Positions 1 to 10,103 of a stretch of DNA of 64,000 nt are shown piece by piece (the stretch's first letter is position 1; every line of letters begins with the position of its first letter). Position numbers and translations under genes: made by a program. Source of the DNA: Paraconiothyrium sp. Pb-2020 (Eukaryota; Ascomycota; Dothideomycetes; Pleosporales; Didymosphaeriaceae); contig JAJUBI010000006.1 of assembly GCA_022419385.1 (NCBI GenBank), positions 62,001-126,000 of the forward strand. The letters run 5' to 3'. The notes beneath the pieces were generated by a model, which worked only from the letters and a program-made list of their open reading frames with translations, ran no database searches and was not told the origin of the DNA.

Positions 1-22
1 ATAGCACAAGATGTGTGTTTTC

Positions 23-2219
23 CTACGGCACTGGCGCTAGTGGCCAGAAGCTTGTGTCGAACCATTGAATATTCCAGAGAGGATCGTTCAGATCAACGTC
101 TGAATGCTCGAAGGGGTTGGGTGCAAGGGATGCGCCGTCATGGCTGGCTGGCATAGCAGAGGCGCCTTGGATGCGTGTTAGCACGTGATAAGGACCAATC
201 GATCTGCATCACAATTGCTGCAGCAAGAACTCAAACACCACAGCAGACGTCGCCGATAGTATTCAAATTCTTCCTGCGCCCACTCTGGATCTGAACAATA
301 AGCGAGACGATTGACGTACCTCTGATACGATGCTTTGCCGTCTGCTTCACAATGTCTATGAAGCTTTCGAGCTGCTTCCTCGCACCTCGCGCGTTCTCGA
401 TTTGCCATTGGTGCCCTTCCAGCACTTCGAAAGCCATCGTTATCGTGTCTCTGTACTTGGTGCCTGGCTCAATACTGACTTCGAACTCTGGCACCAGGGA
501 AGCGGCGATGATGAGAGTAGCCGCAGACAGAACCATGAAAACGACGCTGGAGCTCATGATGCGGTAAGCGGAATGTAGGTTGTCGTGAAGCATGCTGATA
601 GCTGATACTGCTGTTTCGATCGATAAGGCTGAGACTGTGCGGCGAAGCGTGGTCTCGGCTGATGACACGGTCTCAGTGGCGGAAGGTGACGAGAATGACA
701 TGCGCGCGGCGGCCAGAACAGGAGGACGAAGCAGGATCGAGCGGACATTTAAGATTCTGCCATTGCATAAGTAAGCTATGCATTCGGCGATCAGGAAGGA
801 CTACAGGGTCTGGTATCAGTGCGCTCACCTCAGCATCACTGATTCTGCTTGAAGCTTGAACATCCGGGCTCGAGGGGTGTCTTCGCTCATTGATTTGTTC
901 AGTTTCAAGTGAGCGGGCAGATTTCTCTCGATCGCATCAAGCTTTTCATTCAGCTGAAGGGTTTCTGCAAGCTCTGGCAATCCAAAACTCTTGTTGATCG
1001 CCTCGCCGTTCATGTTACGGGCTTCGTCCAGTACTTGGAAGATCTTTACGGAGATGTTGAAAGCTTCTAGCACAGACGACACGTTAGTAGTATGACTTTC
1101 GTTTTCGTTCTCGAGGGGTTGAGTGTCATCCAACGCTGCTGGAAGGGGGATTGTGTCATCTACTGCTAGCATAGGAGTCCTCCCGAAGAGTTGGGATACG
1201 AGTCTGGCGTCATGTAAGTAAGATCGCGATATAAGCTCAGGCAAGTATCCATTTGCCTAGATCAATCCGAACCTTTCAAGAAACATGCATTGATGCCAAA
1301 GCCGCTTGAACATTTCCCGATCAATAAGATCTGAACTTTGATCAAGGCTCATAAGTTGCCTTAGGGCTTGTGTGTTTCGAATAGCCAACGCCAGTGTATT
1401 TGAGCATCGGTAAGAGTACCTGGTGTACGTGAGATATACTGTAGTGAGCAACAGACACTGTATTGTTTCTGTTTGAGGCAAGTCCAGTGCATCGAGAGGC
1501 ATGAGCTTGCGCGTCCGCTGGTAGAATGTATCAGCTGTTCGCAGCTTGAGCTGATGTTCAACAATCGAGTTGTTTAGACACCCTAGAGCGAACACCATGT
1601 TGAGTACTGCATGAAAGGTGACCTCTGCCGCCAGGCTTTGGACCCCGATTTGAGGTCGCGGATCCCACATACGACTATATTTTTCGTGAAATGACGGCAT
1701 GTGCAAGATTGGAAAAAGAGGATACACATAAGTTTCGAAACAACGGACCAAGTCATCGGACATGGTCCTTGGGGGCATCACCATTGATGCGGCGTCTACT
1801 GCGATTGGCCAGGTATCGTTGTTTTCTAGAAGCGGCCTAGTTGAGGATGTTGGACCTGCCGAGCTAGTGATCTGCTGAATGAAGTATGTAGTTTGGTGCT
1901 CGACAAATGGCTGCTCATGAGGTGCATCGACATTTTCGGTGCTCGCATCATTCGTAGTTTCAGAAACGGCAGCGTAAGTCGGGGCAGCGATTGCGCGCTG
2001 TTCAAGCTTTCGCAATCTTTCTTGGATATCCGTTAAACTGCTGGCGGTAACTGAGACCGTCGCATCGTTGTATTCGCATGCGGTGCCTTTCGCAGTGCAT
2101 GGGGAACAAATTGGACGCAGGCCGTCGCAACGCGTCTTCTTGGTACGACAGAGCTTGCACGATTCTGCGACCTTGCGCCGTTTGCGCGACGGCTGTATGT
2201 CCTGACTATCAGACGCCAT
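23..2219 (-). CDS. Zn2Cys6 fungal transcription factor
   Basis: A nuclear DNA-binding regulator. From the ATG at 2219 a basic stretch (PSRKRRKV) leads into the Zn2Cys6 knot CKLCRTKKTRCDGLRPICSPC near residues 20-40, then a coiled-coil-like linker and the fungal_trans middle domain (FETYVYPLFPILHMPSFHEKY, later LFGRTPML). Exons that keep frame are 2219-1273, 1203-829 and 756 onward; the joins restore the family strings ERLVSQLFGR and NVRSILLRP. The last exon 165-23 ends DPLWNIQWFDTSFWPL then TAG, typical of such C-termini. The splice between about 320 and 166 is unresolved. An ATG upstream at 2318 would add a proline-rich leader and is less likely. The target is unknown; the heme-protein gene to its right is on the same strand. 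Confidence 0.85.
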
Positions 2220-2944
2220 GGAAAGGTAGGCGGGTGGTGGCTGAAATCCGGGAAGGCTTCCGATCAATGAAGGCGTGCTTGGAGGTCGACAGTGGTTGGC
2301 AACAACTGGCAACAACACATCCGGAGCGTTCCGCGGGCTCGGACTTTTACGCTAGTCGCCGGTGCCCACCGAATATGCGAATGGTGGTGCCAGTCCGCCG
2401 CGGTTTGACCATCCACCACCTCAGGTTGCCTCAACTTCAACAACGAAATCATGAGCCCCAGTAGCTTCATATCAATAGAATATCCCGATAAGTCCAACTA
2501 CGCATGAGATGCCTGTCCATGGTCGATCCATCGAGTCAATTTCTAGTAGTCATATCGACGAGTATGATTGTAAGCGCATGAATGCGCAAGAAAAGATCAC
2601 CGCCGGAAATACTCAAGAGTGTTCTGGTACTGAGATAGCAGGACAACAACACGATATAGTCTTTATCCTAACGGGCGATCAAGACGAGCGGATGCACTCT
2701 CTCACCCACATGCCCAAGGTGCAAAAGCTTCTCATCAACGAAGGCACTCACTACCAGCGACACTACGCACCGGTCGTGCTCTGCTGTCCCGGTACGCATT
2801 AGTATTCAGACAGGTCTCTACACACATAACTACCAAGTAATAAGCGTAAGTAGCAAATAGGGCGATTAAACAAAACTTATAGAGTAAAGGTTAAATCATA
2901 AGTATCTCCTAATAGGACCGAAGCTGTAAATATTCCGCAGCTAA
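2220..2944. other. intergenic, no supported gene
   Basis: This is the region upstream of the Zn2Cys6 gene and downstream of the heme-protein gene. A + strand open frame at 2509-2802 has no recognisable domain. Two CCGCGG hexamers lie near 2330 and 2390, but not the longer palindrome seen to the right. Confidence 0.5.
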
Positions 2945-3798
2945 CTACCTAGCCTTCGATTTCTCGCGGAGCATGCGATATCCCGCATTCAAGAGCAAAA
3001 CCGCCGCACTCTCAAGCAGATATATCCTAATATGCTCAACATGGAACCAGAGAAGCGGCAGCACAACAGCCGATCCAACAATATGTATCTTGTAAAACCA
3101 CCAATAACTCCTCCTTCGAAAGGACTGAGTGGAAGTGAATCCAATAACGAAAAAAACACCCGCGCTGATCAACGCCACTACAATGAACGGTTTCTTGATA
3201 TTGTCCCAGAATAGGCCGAATCGCACGAAAGCATAGCCGTAGAACGATATGTGCAGGGCGAAAAATGCGATGATGATTTTTCCAGTGACTTTGTGCAGGG
3301 ACATGTTTAGGCGGTAGGAATGCTTGAGCTGGCGTGTTGCAGAGAGGAGGTAGTGGATTGGTAGTTGCGAGGCGGCGATGAGACCAAAGCGCTTTGTGAG
3401 GTGCATGTAGTCTAGTGTTGTATCAGTTACTGTTCTTTCGTGTAGAAGGAAGGTTTTCGTTCACCTGGCGTAGTCTCAGCGACGCATAAGTATGCTAGCC
3501 ATGCAGTCCAGGCTAGCCCGAAGGTCCATTGCCCGTATGTGCCGTATCCCTTCGTCACATCTGTTCCTAGTAGCGTCTGGAAATTTCTTGCAGCACGAGC
3601 TAGTGTAGTTGCGGGGCTTTTCTGGATAGATCTTTTTTCTAGTTTCCTGACTTGGTCCAGAACTACTAAGGCGCTGATGGCGACGCTGAGGTGAACCATG
3701 GCCTGCGAGATCTGTGCTAGATTCGCATACCGGTCCAGGGTCACGCGTCGCTGCGCGACAAGTTCCGGCGATCTTCCGAGAAATTCATACTTGTTCAT
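2945..3798 (-). CDS. ferric-reductase-like transmembrane heme protein
   Basis: A predicted integral membrane b-type heme protein of the ferric reductase-like transmembrane family. Exons 3798-3465 and 3411-2945 are joined over a 53-base intron and give 266 aa. Several membrane segments are visible. Histidines sit where heme ligands are expected: SLHKVTGK and ALHISFYG on one helix pair, KIHIVGS and WFHVEHIR on the next. There is no FAD or NAD(P)H domain, so this is a membrane-only member, perhaps needing a partner protein. It ends LREKSKAR. Two CCGCGCGG palindromes lie 212 and 268 bases upstream of the ATG, a motif shared with the next three genes. Confidence 0.8.
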
Positions 3799-4009
3799 CG
3801 TGATGGGTGATGCTGTTTACTTCGAGAGCAAAGAGCAGCGTCGGAAGAAAAGGACAGATTCGAAAACCGCAAATCACGTGAATTATCTTACACACACATC
3901 GGGACTAAGCATTTTCTACGCTCGCTACGAAGTTGCGATGCAAATTCCGAAGATTGGTAATCATGGTTTCTGGTGCCTCTTTCCGCCCCCATGCCCTTTA
4001 CTCCACAAG

Positions 4010-4017
4010 CCGCGCGG
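4010..4017. promoter_or_regulatory. CCGCGCGG palindrome, copy 1
   Basis: An exact octamer palindrome 212 bases upstream of the heme-protein ATG. CCG and CGG half sites are what Zn2Cys6 proteins bind, so it is a candidate operator; binding is inferred. Confidence 0.45.
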
Positions 4018-4065
4018 GACGATTCGCTAAGGCAAAAACAATTACTCAGGCCGCGCGCACAGATT

Positions 4066-4073
4066 CCGCGCGG
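4066..4073. promoter_or_regulatory. CCGCGCGG palindrome, copy 2
   Basis: The second exact copy upstream of the heme-protein gene, 56 bases from the first. A near copy CCGCGCGC lies between them at 4051-4058. Confidence 0.45.
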
Positions 4074-4510
4074 CCCAGCACCAATATCTATGCGTCAAAA
4101 ACCGGTTGAGTGAAAGTCGGCCTGCACTTCCCCGGGTGACAGATTACGGCAGCTCGAGCGTGAACAGCCTACAACATGCAATACCCTCCATTGGCCTGTC
4201 CATGGATTAAGCCTATGATCGCTGGGTACGAGGCCATTCGAAAGACAAGACTTGATACCTTCAAACGTTCCACCTGCAGCTCAGCCTGCAGAGGGAAGCA
4301 CTGTACGCCAATGCCACTCCTCGCGTGAACTTAATCAGTAAACCTTATATAGATAGAATGATTGCTTCTAATACCATCGGCAGCCGAATATGCTATGGAA
4401 GCATCTCGTGGGCGGTGTATCATGTTACTGTAGACAGAAGTAAGGCGTGGAGATGTTACTAATTGACAAATAGTATACAGAGCAACGAAGTAATTACACG
4501 CTCCCTGTTT

Positions 4511-4529
4511 GCTCGCTCGCTCGCTCGCA
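4511..4529. repeat. GCTC microsatellite
   Basis: A run of GCTC units in intergenic DNA, about four and a half copies. Confidence 0.7.
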
Positions 4530-4783
4530 GCGATTAATAAGCCACTCAAGCTCGTCTAGGCTACAGATTCGTCGTTATAATAATGTTGCACTCGGTACGT
4601 AGCTTTCCAGCAAGTCGCTCATCGATGTAGACGTGCACTCACTTGCTAAAGAAATCCCATGCGTGATTGCATGCAACTACTTGATGAATACCTGGTTTCA
4701 GAAGTGCTTCCTCTTGCAATCCATGATCAGGTGAAACATCAAATTTTATTCATATCCTGCATTGCAGCACTACCATAGTCTCT

Positions 4784-5527
4784 CTAAAACTTGACATAAC
4801 CCTGTCCCTTGACAAAAGTAGCGTGCCACGGGACTTCTTCCTCACCGCTCGCAAGCTGGGCGTAGAACTCAGCATGCGCGTCGCCGTCAATCTGCATGCC
4901 CTTGATGCTGCCATCGGCGTTACGCTCATCGGCGTAGAAGAAGCTGTCCGAGCGTTAGTCATGATCCGACCTATACGGCCAAATTCATACTCACCGGTAA
5001 CCCTGCCTAGAATAGCGACTGTCGGCCGCACCAAGAAGGTAGCTAGTAGCCGACTTGCCAACACCCAAGGTTGTCGTGAGCAGCATTGGGGCAATCCACG
5101 TGTTTAGCTTGTTGCCAGTGTATATGAAGACCTTCTTGGCGTCTCCCGTTAGTGTCTCCCAGCGTTCGATAGCCTCTCTGGCAGCCACGTAGACAGAGAT
5201 GGTGTTGGTGTTGAGATCAGCGGTAAGGCTCTCGGTAGGAATAGAGAACAGGTCGTCGCCCGCAGGGGGAGTGAAGGCTGCAGCATTGTACACGATGACG
5301 CTCGGGGCGCTTTGGAATTCGGCTTCGACGGCATCAAAGACGGCTGAGATCGACGAAGGGTTGGACAAGTCTGCTTTGACGGACAAATAACCCTCGATAG
5401 TCTTTCCCCCTGCAGCCGTGCGAGAAGTAATAGCCACAGAATAGCCTGTGTTTGCAAACTTGGTGGCAACGGCGGCACCAACTCTCGGGCCTGAGCCAAG
5501 GATGAGGGCAACGGGCTTAAAGGCCAT
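4784..5527 (-). CDS. short-chain dehydrogenase/reductase
   Basis: An NAD(P)-dependent oxidoreductase with a Rossmann fold. Exons 5527-4995 and 4943-4784 (51-base intron, phase 2) encode 230 aa. The N-terminus MAFKPVALILGSGPRVG has a GxGPRVG turn in place of the usual GxxxGIG. VYNAA matches the NNAG-type strand. The usual Tyr-x-x-x-Lys catalytic pair is not seen: the region reads FIYTGNKLN, so the mechanism may differ from classical SDRs. The end FVKGQGYVKF is typical of a fungal subfamily I know only as hypothetical SDRs. A minus-strand TATA-like box and one CCGCGCGG palindrome lie upstream. A start 14 codons earlier is possible but less like the family. Confidence 0.85.
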
Positions 5528-5628
5528 AGTATTGTAGTGAGATTTGGTGCAAAGGGGTCGAGGTTTCAAGAGAGTGCTAGCTATTGCTGCAGGTGCAATA
5601 CTTCAACATTTCGCGAGGCTCTCGACCA

Positions 5629-5636
5629 TTTTTATA
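5629..5636 (-). promoter_or_regulatory. TATA-like box of the SDR gene
   Basis: TATAAAAA on the minus strand about 100 bases upstream of the SDR ATG. Confidence 0.4.
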
Positions 5637-5751
5637 CACAGACATGAGCGTCAAAAAGCACCTCAGCACGACACGAAAGTCTTTTTGATTGCTGTGTCAC
5701 TCATGTGAGCCTTTGAAACCTCAAGAGTAAGGCTTAGGCCGGACCCACAAG

Positions 5752-5759
5752 CCGCGCGG
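5752..5759. promoter_or_regulatory. CCGCGCGG palindrome, copy 3
   Basis: It lies 225 bases upstream of the SDR ATG and just past the stop of the next gene, so it most likely serves the SDR. Confidence 0.45.
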
Positions 5760-5781
5760 GTGGCGCATCTACCTTCGTCCA

Positions 5782-7527
5782 TCAGACCAACAGTGAGACG
5801 TGACCCAAGCTGCGGACGCACGCCGCAAAGTCTATATCGACGGCCAACTCGTCCCTTGTCTTCCAGACGCTCTCCATAATTTCCAGTGCCTTGCGCGCGG
5901 CTCCAAAAAGACGATGGGGGACCAGCGCATCCGCCATAGCCCGGAAGCGGACCTTTTCAGCAGGTTCGCAAAGGCAGCCCGCAATGCAGTATGGCCACAC
6001 CATGGTTCGGAGCAGCTCTGGCGCGGGCATCCTCTCCAGCAGCGCCAGAATCCGCGTGACATTCTCGCGAATCCCAGCGCTCCCAGGCTGCCATCCAGAG
6101 ACTGACATGGCGAGGTAGAGCAACGCGGCGTACGCCCATACACGCGTAACAAAGACGGCGCACCCGCCCGGCATAGGCGGTAGATGATCGTTGTAGACGC
6201 TGAACAAGCCGAGCCGGTTGGACTGGGATGTATTTACTGCGGCGTCGAGGCGCGCAAGGTTGCCAAGCAGTGTCTGCTGAATGGCGGACGCGCGGGCTAC
6301 CAGTTCCATCATGTCAAGCTTGCCAGCATTTTTACAAGACCTTTTCCATGCATCGAGCGCAGCTATTTCGCTCATCTGCAAAATGACCCAGTTTTCGCAA
6401 CCTACAAAGTCCTCCAGGCTCAGCGGAGGCTTCTCGTCAGCGCTCCTACCGTTCGTGAGCAGTCGAGCGTGATACTGGAGGAGTTCGGGGGGTTTGCCAT
6501 TGCAAATGCCGGCGATGGTGTCGTCTACTATGAGAAGCGCGGAGTAAAACCGAAAAGCTGCCTGATTCGAGTTCCAAGCTCCGCGCTGTTGAGACGTTAT
6601 AGCCCAAAGCGGACGTCCCATGAGGTCCAGGACATCGCAAAAGTCAGGCAGCTCGCCGCCGTCCATCAAATTCTCCGCAGCCCAAAAGATTTGTCTGAAG
6701 AGCGAGTTGGCCGCACCAAGGTGCTTATGACAATTCTCGAAGTTCCCAACCGATATCTCAAATCGTTGTAGCTGGATAATGCTTCCCATAATCCGAGCTG
6801 TCTTGACCAACCCGTCTTGTGTACTGGGTGAACCTAATGTCTGGAGATTGCGTTGTAGCATCATGAATGTCACGGCCAGCTGCTTCAATAGCTTTTCTCA
6901 AGCATGCGTCTTGCATACGCTATGCCCTGAAACATCGCCATCCAAGGTGACCGAGACGAAGTATGTGCTGAGGCATAGTGTAGTATGATACATGGCTTGG
7001 TCACTTACAACAAGTTCCATGATCCAGCTACGTCCACCCTCGAGCAGCAGAGGTCTATAAAAAGGGAACAGAAACGGGAAGAAGTGATCAAAATAGAACA
7101 TTAGGAAGCGACGGTCGAGCTCCGATTCCCCAGGTTTCCCATTGGGTGAGCTGCTTGTATACCGTCCGTCCAGTTTACTCCAGGGCTCTGCATGGTCGTT
7201 GCTTAACGTTGGCACAGTACTAAGTAGCGTATCTGGAGAAGTCGTGCGAGTACTTGAATCTGGCGTTGGCTCTATGGCGATTGGCTCCAAGTTATCATAG
7301 GGCAGAATTCCGCGACGGCGCGCGGCAGCACTTTTGACCTCGCGCTTGACCTCTTCGGCTTTCTCTTTCTGCCCAATTCCATTGTCCATCCATGATGGCT
7401 TCTCGTCCTTAAAGTGGCAGGTGATCTGCAGCGTTGAGCAATTCCTGCACACAGGCTGTACCAGATCACATCGTTTCTTCCTCAAGCGGCATGTCCAACA
7501 GCCGTCGTAGCTCTTCATTGCAGCCAT
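5782..7527 (-). pseudogene. Zn2Cys6 transcription factor with an in-frame TGA
   Basis: A fungal regulator with a Zn2Cys6 knot at the very N-terminus (CWTCRLRKKRCDLVQPVCRNC, residues about 10-30) and a long fungal_trans_2-type domain to the end SLGHVSLLV. One frame runs from 7527 to 5782, broken only by TGA at 6900-6898. Both sides of the stop fit the family (upstream MYHTTLCLSTYF, downstream EKLLKQLAVTF), so the interruption is inside one protein of about 580 aa. It may be a real nonsense mutation, a base-call error (TGG to TGA), readthrough, or a 39-base intron from GTATGC to GCAG that would also remove the stop. If spliced or misread the gene is intact. It is divergent from the NmrA-like gene. 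Confidence 0.75.
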
Positions 7528-7892
7528 GATAGTCCGAATGTGAGTGCGGGGATGACATGCGGGAGTAATTTGGTGATGGCTACTGGCACTACTGTGGGTG
7601 CTTTGTCATCCATGCATCCTGCAAAGTAGTGTGTACGAGTGATGGAGTGCAAAGGCTCAGCGGAGCCGCTATGTAGGGCTAGTGCCGGCGGTAGCTCCAA
7701 CCGCGTACATGAGGTGCACTCTGCCTCGAACAGATGATATCCAAACGCATATTCCAACGAAGATCACAACGAAATCGCAGTTTAGTGCCAGACCTTACAT
7801 CGAAGGGTCTAAACAAGATCATCCTCTTTAGAGTCGCACGGGGTGGTGCGTGCTAAGTAAACTCATCAAGGTCCGTTGAGACACAGATCAGC

Positions 7893-7900
7893 CCGCGCGG
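7893..7900. promoter_or_regulatory. CCGCGCGG palindrome, copy 4
   Basis: It lies 366 bases upstream of the regulator ATG and 285 bases upstream of the NmrA-like ATG. Confidence 0.45.
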
Positions 7901-7961
7901 AGCTGGACTAAGTTTAGTGGCCACCTGGGTTGTTCCTAGGTGCGCTATTCCACTTTTGGAC

Positions 7962-7969
7962 CCGCGCGG
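7962..7969. promoter_or_regulatory. CCGCGCGG palindrome, copy 5
   Basis: Part of the perfect ten-base palindrome CCCGCGCGGG, 69 bases from copy 4 in the same divergent spacer. Confidence 0.45.
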
Positions 7970-8184
7970 GTGTCTTTGCTCTCATGATCTTACATATCAG
8001 ATATCAGGTACCTTGAAGTGATCTCATTATGGACCATGAGACGTCGTACGCAAGGTCCACAGTCAGACAATTAAATTCAGGCTTCCTACAATTTATTACA
8101 CTCGTACAGCACGACACCAACTTAACAAATCACAATTCGAGTCGCACTAAAATTTCAAGTCCATCATAAATCGGTTTACATATC

Positions 8185-9271
8185 ATGGTCATCGTCGCTG
8201 TCGCTGGCGGCACCGGACATGTGGGGAGAACGATCGTGGACGCCCTGAGAAAGAGCCAGAAGCATGACGTGATCGTGCTGACTCGCAAGGTGAAGGCAAA
8301 AATTCCACAAAACGACTACCGTTTGACATATACCAGGCGAGTGACGATAGCGATCCAGCAAGTCCCACGTTCGCGATTGACTACGGCGATGTTGAGCAAG
8401 TGGCCGAACTACTAAGATCCAAGAACGTTCACACCGTCATCTCAACCATTGCCGTCCTGACCGAAGCTACGGGAAAATCCGAGCTCGATTTGGTGGCCGC
8501 AGTAGCCAAGTCTTCTGTGACGAAGCGCTTCATTGCAAGCAACTGGGGTGGTTTTATACCTTCAGACGAGTAAGTAAGCATTGTGTATGTCATGCTCCAG
8601 CGTACCTTGATTCCTTGCTGTCTTACAGAACACTTCGGATCCCATTCCAACCCTACCGTATCGCGACTATAGAAGCGCTCAAAAAGACCGATCTGGAATG
8701 GACGCAGTTTCAGAACGGGTATTTCTTGGACTACTACGGCATGCCACACGTAGAAACGAATCTCAAACCGTTGACATTCGTCCTGGATGTTGCGAATAAA
8801 GCTGCCGCCATCCCTGGAACAGGAAACGAAGTAATGACTTTCACTTACACCAAAGACCTCGCAAGATTTGTCATTGCGTCGCTTGATCTGCCGAAGTGGA
8901 CGTATCCGATGGTCTGTTATAGTGACAAAACTACTTGGAACAAGGCCCTCGAGGTAGCTGAGGCATGTAGAGGCATGTTTGGCCGTACTTAGCGTGGTAG
9001 TTTACAGCTGACGGATGCAGAGTCCAAATTTGACGTTGCCTACGATTCGATCGAAAAGCTGCGCGGTGGCGAGATCACGGAACTGCCATCTCACGTATCG
9101 GCTTATTCATTCATTCCTAAGTCTTTGCTGTATAGAATTCAGTCTAAGTTTGGACTGTACGTTGCATATGAATTGTTTGATATGCCCGAGGAGGGGTCTT
9201 TGAACCGAATATTTCCGGAGATCAAGACCACCACAGTGGAGGAGATCATTGGCCATTGGAAAGGCAGATGA
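8185..9271 (+). CDS. NmrA-like / isoflavone-reductase family protein
   Basis: A Rossmann-fold NAD(P)-binding protein, either an atypical SDR reductase or a redox-sensing regulator. Exons 8185-8289, 8337-8569, 8629-8953 and 9008-9271 keep frame and encode 308 aa. Residues 4-14 carry VAVAGGTGHVG, the glycine-rich dinucleotide motif. FIASNWGGF, IPFQPYR and WTQFQNGYFLDYYG are family strings, and the C-terminal part contains KFDVAYDSIEKLRGGEITELP. The third intron (8954-9007) is the least certain; a nearby donor would change about ten residues. It shares a promoter with the second Zn2Cys6 regulator and may be its partner or target. Confidence 0.85.
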
Positions 9272-9638
9272 GTGTGCTCTGGGATCGGGGCAAATCACAA
9301 ACACGAAATTTCCGATCATAGCGGAGGTGGATACGTCTAGTCGAAGCTTTGTCGAAGCTTCGTGCGTTGGAATCCTTAGAGGCTTAATTTGGAGGGGCAA
9401 CGCCGTGCCAAAGCGTCGTGTTTGCCCAAACATGTATTAAATGTAGTGACAAACTACATACAGTGCAAAGACCTATCGTCCTAACTTTTGAGGCGATAGA
9501 TGTACTGAAGACGCACGTAAGGGAATGACTATACTTGAAAACCGATCAATGCCTTTGAACAGTGAATAGGACCATCCAAGATATGACCCCAAGAGAATAC
9601 ATACGTGATTGATATGCTCAGAGAGTGTTTCAAAGTGC
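9272..9638. other. intergenic, nothing supported
   Basis: The 3' flank of the NmrA-like gene. A short direct repeat GTCGAAGCTT occurs twice near 9340-9360. Confidence 0.5.
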
Positions 9639-10103
9639 TCAGTCGTGGCTACAGCCGCAGCCGCAAGCGGCATAGCTACCATGGCCAGATGAAGCCGACC
9701 TATTGCAGTCATTGTTGTTTTGGCAGGAAATTCCAATCTCCCAGCCCATTGGCGCCTTTTGCAGTCCAGCACCACTTCCCGTCACCTGATTCACCGCATG
9801 ACTTGTAACAATATCCGCTTTGCCAACAGCCCACGGATCTTCCGTGCTAACAAGCTCGAGGCGCGAGCAAACTGGCGGCCTCAGAACGCTTAACGACATC
9901 TCCATCGCCTCGCCTGGCGTGCCGGCAGGGTGCTCTTTGCACATGCGATTGTCGGACGTTTCTACTTGCTCGGATGTAGCAAGAGCGTTGAGCTACCCTT
10001 GCATAACGCCGAGCTCACCGCATTACTTAGCAGCATCTTCCACAGTCATAGAGATACGTCCGAGAACGAAGGCAGAAAGGGCGATGGTAACGCTACACTT
10101 CAT
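9639..10103 (-). pseudogene. cysteine-rich secreted protein, frames disagree
   Basis: A candidate secreted protein. ATG at 10103 opens MKCSVTIALSAFVLG, signal-peptide-like, with a possible donor at 10026. The cysteine-rich core lies in one frame (CWQSGYCYKSCG then KWCWTAKG, about 9828-9730) behind a possible acceptor TTAG at 9850-9847. The C-terminal part lies in the next frame (CQNNNDC, then ACGCGCSHD and TGA at 9639). The pattern C..GYC...CG...WCWT....DC...CGCGC is one I recall from small secreted proteins of filamentous fungi. The two parts meet near 9727-9732 with no room for an intron, so a one-base insertion, natural or technical, is suspected. Upstream exon structure is unresolved. Confidence 0.45.

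Larger units (their letters stand above)
3799..4783. other. intergenic, upstream of heme-protein gene
   Basis: It contains two exact CCGCGCGG palindromes, a near copy at 4051-4058 and a short GCTC repeat at 4511-4529. No coding region is supported. Confidence 0.6.
7528..8184. promoter_or_regulatory. shared promoter of the regulator and the NmrA-like gene
   Basis: A divergent spacer of 657 bases with two CCGCGCGG palindromes near its middle. A minus-strand open frame here (7757-7515) has no domain and probably is 5' leader. Confidence 0.55.

Noticed and set aside
2509..2802. Open + strand frame of 97 codons
   Set aside because: No domain, signal peptide or splice pattern; lies between two minus-strand genes and looks like chance.
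7515..7757. Minus-strand open frame just upstream of the second Zn2Cys6 regulator
   Set aside because: It overlaps the regulator start in another frame, has no motif and most likely is 5' leader.
4784..9271. Backbone-type secondary metabolite cluster
   Set aside because: Regulators and oxidoreductases are present, but no PKS, NRPS, terpene synthase or transporter gene lies nearby, so only a small regulon is proposed.
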